DNA of 9,958 nt from Flavobacteriaceae bacterium (GTDB lineage Bacteria > Bacteroidota > Bacteroidia > Flavobacteriales > Flavobacteriaceae): NCBI GenBank assembly GCA_030618945.1, contig JAUXCI010000068.1, forward strand, positions 1 through 9,958, given 5' to 3'. The notes under the pieces are model-generated. The model was not told where the DNA came from. It made no database searches and saw nothing but the letters and a program-made list of their open reading frames with translations. A program made the translations under genes and the position numbers. Below are positions 7,103 through 9,958 of the stretch, one piece after another; within the stretch, counting starts at the first letter, position 1; each line of letters begins with the position of its first letter.

Positions 7103-7142
7103 AATGATTTAATGATGTAATAAAACAATGATATTATGATGT
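7103..7142 (+). repeat. Degenerate octamer array (AATGATNN) after guaB
   Basis: Five 8-base units run in register from 7103: AATGATTT, then units with AATGAT, AATAAA, AATGAT and TATGAT. A further ATGAT at 7145-7149 is off-register. The same consensus occurs on the minus strand at 219-258. It lies five bases after the guaB stop and before the terminator, so it would be in the guaB 3' untranslated region. Confidence 0.55.
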
Positions 7143-7173
7143 AGATGATAAGCTTCATCAACATATAGGAAAT

Positions 7174-7222
7174 AAAAAACCTTTAAATTTTTAAGTCTAA
7201 CTTATAAATTTAAAGGTTTTTT
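7174..7222. terminator. Bidirectional terminator between guaB and the helicase gene
   Basis: Arms 7174-7190 and 7206-7222 are perfectly complementary over 17 bases. Inside them, after one T-T mismatch, TAAGT (7192-7196) pairs with ACTTA (7200-7204) around a CTA loop. A T-run follows the stem on both strands (7217-7223 on +, 7174-7179 read on -), so it can stop the convergent guaB and helicase transcripts. The core contains only a CC/GG pair, so the stem is long but AT-rich. Confidence 0.88.
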
Positions 7223-7232
7223 TAATTTGAGA

Positions 7233-7281
7233 ACTTAACACTTAGTCCTTAAAACTTAGCACTTAAGATTTAAAACTTACC
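7233..7281. repeat. Seven-unit heptamer array (ACTTARN)
   Basis: Forty-nine bases divide exactly into seven 7-base units with consensus ACTTARN. TTA at unit positions 3-5 is invariant in all seven. Unit 3 starts with C, unit 6 is ATTTAAA and the last unit is ACTTACC. The last unit contains the helicase stop codon (7277-7279). It is a decayed minisatellite-like repeat directly next to the terminator. Confidence 0.65.
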
Positions 7282-9049
7282 TTCTTCGACGTCTTGGACC
7301 ACTAGATGAATCCGATTGCTTCCGACTACCTCTGTGGCCTTCTTTTTTATCACCCCCATAGTCTTTTCTTCCACCCCCATAGTCTTTTCTTCCACCACCG
7401 GTGTCTTTTCTTCCGAATCCTCTTGAGGATCTTGAGGATCTTCCACCACCTTTCTTTTTAGCCGTCAATTCAATAATAACTCTTCTATTATTAAATTCGG
7501 CGCCATTTAGTGTTTCAAGGAGGTCGTCTGCATAATTTTTGTCAACCTCAAAAAATGAAAAGCTTTTGAGTATTTCGATTTGACCTATTTCAACGTTCCT
7601 TTTCTTAAGATGTTCATTGATCAAGCCAATAAGTCTCGCCGGGGTAAGATCATCCATTTTCCCCAGATTCACATAAAATCGGGTAAGTGATTCATCGCCT
7701 GCTCTTTTTCTGTCCGGTTTGTCATCATTATTAAGATCGCGTGCGTCTTGATAATAAGAAAGGAATTGATTGAATTCGATGGAAACAAACCTTTTTATCA
7801 GTTCTTCCCGGTCAAGTTCTTCAAGTTTGGTATAAATATCTGGAAGGAAGTCTTTGATTTCTTTTTCGTTGACCTCTATATCGTGAACTTTGTCGATCAA
7901 TTTAAACAATTGAATCTCACAAATTTCTTTCCCATTTGGAACCTTTGTTTGGACAAATTTCTTTTTTATCTTTCGCTCAATAGGACTGAGTTTATTTCTC
8001 TCTTTACCTGTTATAATTGCAATAGAAATCCCATTTTTTCCAGCTCTACCTGTTCTTCCACTTCTATGTGTATAGTTTTCAGCTTGATCCGGTAACTTAT
8101 AGTTGATCACATGTGTTAGGTCATTTACGTCCAAACCTCTAGCTGCAACATCAGTGGCAACAAGGATCTGCAGGTTTTTGTTTCTGAATTTTTGCATGAC
8201 CATATCTCTTTGAGCCTGTGACAGATCACCGTGAAGAGAGTCAGCACTATATCCGTCTGCGATCAATTTATCAGCAATTTCCTGGGTTTCCCTTCTGGTA
8301 CGACAAAATACGATTGAATAGATGTTAGGATTAACATCTGCAATTCTCTTTAAGGCAGGATAACGATTTCTATCAGTAACCTGATAATATTCATGAGATA
8401 CGTTATCAGCACCTACATTTTTTTGACCAGCTGTAACTTCTATAGGACTAGTCATATAGTTTCTGGCAATGTTTTCTACTTCTCTTGGGAAGGTGGCAGA
8501 GAACAGCAAGGTTTGCTTATCAGATGGGGTGGATTCAAGAATTTTATCCAATTCTTCCTTAAAGCCCATATTAAGCATTTCATCTGCTTCATCAAGTACT
8601 AGCCATTGGATATTATCCAAAGCCAACCTTCTTCTTTTGATAAGGTCTACGGTTCTTCCTGGTGTACCAACAACAATTTGCACCCCTCTATTTAAGGCTC
8701 TAATTTGATCTTCTATGCTAGAACCTCCATATACAGCAAGTACCTTAAGGCTTGGTATATTTTTTGAGAATTCAGCTATATTTTTGGCTATTTGAATTGC
8801 GAGCTCTCTGGTAGGAGATAGGATGATTGCCTGCGTATTTTTATCCTTGGTATTGACCTGTTGGATAATGGGCAGACTAAAAGCAGCTGTTTTACCAGTT
8901 CCTGTTTGGGCAAAAGCTTTTAAATCATTTTTAGAACTCAGTATTTGGGGGATGGAAATATTTTGTATTTCCGTTGGTTTTTCATAGCCTAATTCTATTA
9001 AAGAATCAACTATTTCTTGGCTAAGGCCAAGATCTTTAAATAGCGACAT
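7277..9049 (-). CDS. deaD: DEAD-box ATP-dependent RNA helicase, DeaD/CsdA type
   Basis: A 590-residue ATP-dependent RNA helicase that remodels RNA duplexes in the cytosol, typically in ribosome assembly, mRNA decay and cold adaptation. All core motifs are present: Q motif GYEKPTEIQ (21-29), Walker A AQTGTGKT (47-54), PTREL (79-83), TPGR (129-132), DEAD (153-156), SAT (184-186), VFCRTRR (247-253), HGDLSQAQR (273-281), LVATDVAARGLD (296-307) and HRSGRTGRAG (328-337). A DbpA-type RNA-binding domain spans about 456-529 (TRFYVNLGKMDDLTPARLIG and following), which places it with DeaD/CsdA/DbpA rather than RhlE. The tail 531-590 is Arg/Gly/Lys-rich, with three 7-residue RKD(T/Y)GGG repeats and a run of five final arginines, likely a nonspecific RNA contact. 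The ATG at 9047-9049 gives the standard MSLFKDLGLS start. The upstream region has a -7 element and a hairpin. It ends at a bidirectional terminator. Confidence 0.95.
   Translation of the reverse strand: MSLFKDLGLSQEIVDSLIELGYEKPTEIQNISIPQILSSKNDLKAFAQTGTGKTAAFSLPIIQQVNTKDKNTQAIILSPTRELAIQIAKNIAEFSKNIPSLKVLAVYGGSSIEDQIRALNRGVQIVVGTPGRTVDLIKRRRLALDNIQWLVLDEADEMLNMGFKEELDKILESTPSDKQTLLFSATFPREVENIARNYMTSPIEVTAGQKNVGADNVSHEYYQVTDRNRYPALKRIADVNPNIYSIVFCRTRRETQEIADKLIADGYSADSLHGDLSQAQRDMVMQKFRNKNLQILVATDVAARGLDVNDLTHVINYKLPDQAENYTHRSGRTGRAGKNGISIAIITGKERNKLSPIERKIKKKFVQTKVPNGKEICEIQLFKLIDKVHDIEVNEKEIKDFLPDIYTKLEELDREELIKRFVSIEFNQFLSYYQDARDLNNDDKPDRKRAGDESLTRFYVNLGKMDDLTPARLIGLINEHLKKRNVEIGQIEILKSFSFFEVDKNYADDLLETLNGAEFNNRRVIIELTAKKKGGGRSSRSSRGFGRKDTGGGRKDYGGGRKDYGGDKKEGHRGSRKQSDSSSGPRRRRR
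7351..7413 (-). repeat. Three tandem 21-bp repeats in the helicase tail
   Basis: Units 7351-7371 and 7372-7392 are identical and 7393-7413 is a diverged third copy. Each encodes seven residues of the RGG-like tail (RKDYGGG type), so gain or loss of a unit keeps the frame. The near-identity of two units at the DNA level points to recent duplication by slippage. Confidence 0.85.
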
Positions 9050-9057
9050 ATATTATA

Positions 9058-9103
9058 TTTGCAAAACCTGATTTATTTGTAAAACTCTGGTTTGCAAATA
9101 AAT
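9058..9103 (-). promoter_or_regulatory. Hairpin and repeats in the helicase leader
   Basis: ATTTATTTG (9071-9079) and CAAATAAAT (9095-9103) are perfect inverse repeats. Inside, AAAC (9082-9085) can pair with GTTT (9090-9093), giving a 13-pair interrupted hairpin in the leader RNA. The palindrome TTTGCAAA occurs at 9058-9065 and 9091-9098, with a variant TTTGTAAA at 9076-9083. The hairpin ends 21 bases before the helicase ATG. It may control translation; no known riboswitch is recognised. Confidence 0.45.
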
Positions 9104-9127
9104 ATCTTGTTTCTGATTACGAGGATG

Positions 9128-9135
9128 CAAAAATA
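9128..9135 (-). promoter_or_regulatory. -7 element TATTTTTG upstream of the helicase
   Basis: On the minus strand TATTTTTG fits TAnnTTTG and lies 78 bases before the helicase start, implying a leader of about 70 bases that contains the hairpin. No TTG is seen at the -33 distance. The same T-run also follows an inverse repeat that may end the upstream gene. Confidence 0.4.
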
Positions 9136-9137
9136 GG

Positions 9138-9168
9138 ACTAATTTAATGAAGTATAGTATAAATTAGT
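9138..9168 (-). terminator. Possible weak terminator of the thioredoxin-fold gene
   Basis: ACTAATTTA (9138-9146) and TAAATTAGT (9160-9168) are perfect 9-base inverse repeats around a 13-base loop, directly after the stop of the minus-strand gene. A T-run (TATTTTTG on the minus strand) follows a few bases later. The stem has one G-C pair in nine, so termination may be inefficient and the helicase could be partly co-transcribed. Confidence 0.35.
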
Positions 9169-9169
9169 G

Positions 9170-9958
9170 TTAATTAATATCTTTCAAATAGTAATTTAAA
9201 TTGCTATCCAGGAAAAATACATATCCATTTTCAACCTTACCTTTTGAATTGACTATAATGGTTCTCGCCATGTCGCCTTCAAACCAGGAATATTGATCAG
9301 AACTTTTAGAAATTCTGAATTGTTTGTTTTTAGGAAGTTTTTTACCGGCCACAAATTTTTTCCAATCTTCCTCAGATTTATTTCTTTCAATTCCGATAAA
9401 CAATACCTCGGGATGTTTTTTCTCCAGATAATTCAATTTTTCATTTAATAATTCAATACCAGACAAGTCTGTTGGCCAAAAATAAATTATAGTTCTGGTA
9501 TTTTCCATTAAGGAATTGATTTCAATTTCAGAATTATCAAAATTGACAGCCGTCAATTTTGGCAAAGTTTCTCCGCATAAAAGCTTTTCTTTTTGGGCTA
9601 TAGATATTTTTAATTCAGCTTTATAATTATCATCTGAACAGTTGGCAAAAAAGAATTCTTGAATAGATTTGGCATCCTCATCGGATAAATTCTTGTTAGA
9701 CAGAGAGCCCCAAACACCTTTGGCAAGTAAATTGTTTTTATAGTTTTCATCATCAATTTTCTCATTGACAACTTTCAAAAATTCCAGCTCGAAAATCTTG
9801 TTCTCGGGGTCCTTTCTTTTTTCACTGGACGCCAAATTATACAAATAGGTATTGATAAAGGCCATGTTAGGGCCATAGTTGATCAATGAAGAATCATCTA
9901 ATTCAATATTTTCACGATACTTGTAAAATTCATCACTTAGAACGGGTGCCTCCTTTAA
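9170..9958 (-). CDS. Thioredoxin-fold (TlpA-like) protein lacking CXXC, 5' truncated
   Basis: The frame is open from the right edge to TAA at 9170-9172, giving 262 visible residues. No credible start is visible: the codon at 9884-9886 is a TTG inside the open frame, and the frame continues 24 codons to the edge. The N-terminal part (1-125) is helical and unrecognised. From about 129 (GETLPKLTAV) it becomes a TlpA/thioredoxin-like fold: strand RTIIYFWP (155-162), a long helix, VLFIGIERN (185-193), and ARTIIVNSKGKVENG (231-245). The redox site normally read as W-C-x-x-C after the FW strand is WPTDLSGIE here, with no cysteine, and the cis-proline before TIIV is also missing. It therefore cannot act as a dithiol oxidoreductase and is more likely a binding or structural member. 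Such CXXC-less proteins are, from memory, common in Flavobacteriaceae. It lies 120 bases upstream of the helicase on the same strand. Confidence 0.72.
   Translation of the reverse strand, partial: LKEAPVLSDEFYKYRENIELDDSSLINYGPNMAFINTYLYNLASSEKRKDPENKIFELEFLKVVNEKIDDENYKNNLLAKGVWGSLSNKNLSDEDAKSIQEFFFANCSDDNYKAELKISIAQKEKLLCGETLPKLTAVNFDNSEIEINSLMENTRTIIYFWPTDLSGIELLNEKLNYLEKKHPEVLFIGIERNKSEEDWKKFVAGKKLPKNKQFRISKSSDQYSWFEGDMARTIIVNSKGKVENGYVFFLDSNLNYYLKDIN

Noticed and set aside
7233..7281. CRISPR array
   Set aside because: Units are seven bases with no spacers; it is a short tandem repeat.
7748..8095. 115-residue + strand frame inside the helicase gene, and similar ones at 8393-8708
   Set aside because: Antisense shadows of the helicase; no ribosome-binding site, promoter or recognisable protein.
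9884..9886. Start of the thioredoxin-fold protein at a TTG
   Set aside because: The same frame stays open for 24 more codons to the window edge with protein-like composition, so the true start lies outside.

Overview
The window looks like a chromosomal segment of a marine-type Bacteroidota, most likely Flavobacteriia. It is AT-rich. Five upstream regions carry the Bacteroidota -7 promoter element TAnnTTTG. Several proteins have the family-typical look of this class: a small outer-membrane beta-barrel, a porin, an FMN-binding protein, and a thioredoxin-fold protein without CXXC. I saw no tRNA, rRNA, CRISPR array, insertion sequence or phage gene, and no intergenic gap longer than about 220 bases.

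Layout. Positions 2-130 hold the 3' end of an unrecognised + strand gene. HMG-CoA lyase follows on + (257-1117) and converges on a minus-strand polyphosphate-type glucokinase (1193-1933). Next on the minus strand come a small secreted beta-barrel protein (2035-2478, true start well inside the longest open frame) and an ICMT/PEMT-like membrane methyltransferase (2695-3129). A divergent intergenic region of 183 bases then drives a + strand three-gene unit (3313-5534): porin, exported FMN-binding-domain protein, and four-helix membrane protein. After it comes guaB (5631-7097) with its own promoter element. guaB converges on a minus-strand DEAD-box RNA helicase (7277-9049), and a 5'-truncated thioredoxin-fold protein runs off the right edge (9170-9958, minus).

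How the genes work together. Most are ordinary housekeeping genes with no evident joint role: HMG-CoA lyase in leucine/ketone-body catabolism, PpgK in glucose phosphorylation, GuaB in guanine nucleotide synthesis, and the helicase in RNA remodelling. The coherent unit is the porin/FMN/four-helix cassette. It joins an outer-membrane pore, a likely flavinylated exported protein and an inner-membrane protein with an HxH pair at the predicted periplasmic end of a helix, which is the parts list of an envelope electron-transfer module. Its promoter is bracketed by two near-identical 19-bp 9-1-9 dyads exactly 70 bp apart, with the architecture of Fur/PerR-family operators. I regard this as the best candidate here for an undescribed, possibly metal-regulated, system; its function is inference.

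Non-coding structure is rich. There are two degenerate arrays of an octamer (consensus AATGATNN) in opposite orientations, one containing the HMG-CoA lyase start codon. A seven-unit heptamer array (ACTTARN) runs into the helicase stop codon. There is a long bidirectional terminator, a strong hairpin covering the FMN gene's ribosome-binding site, and a hairpin in the presumed helicase leader.
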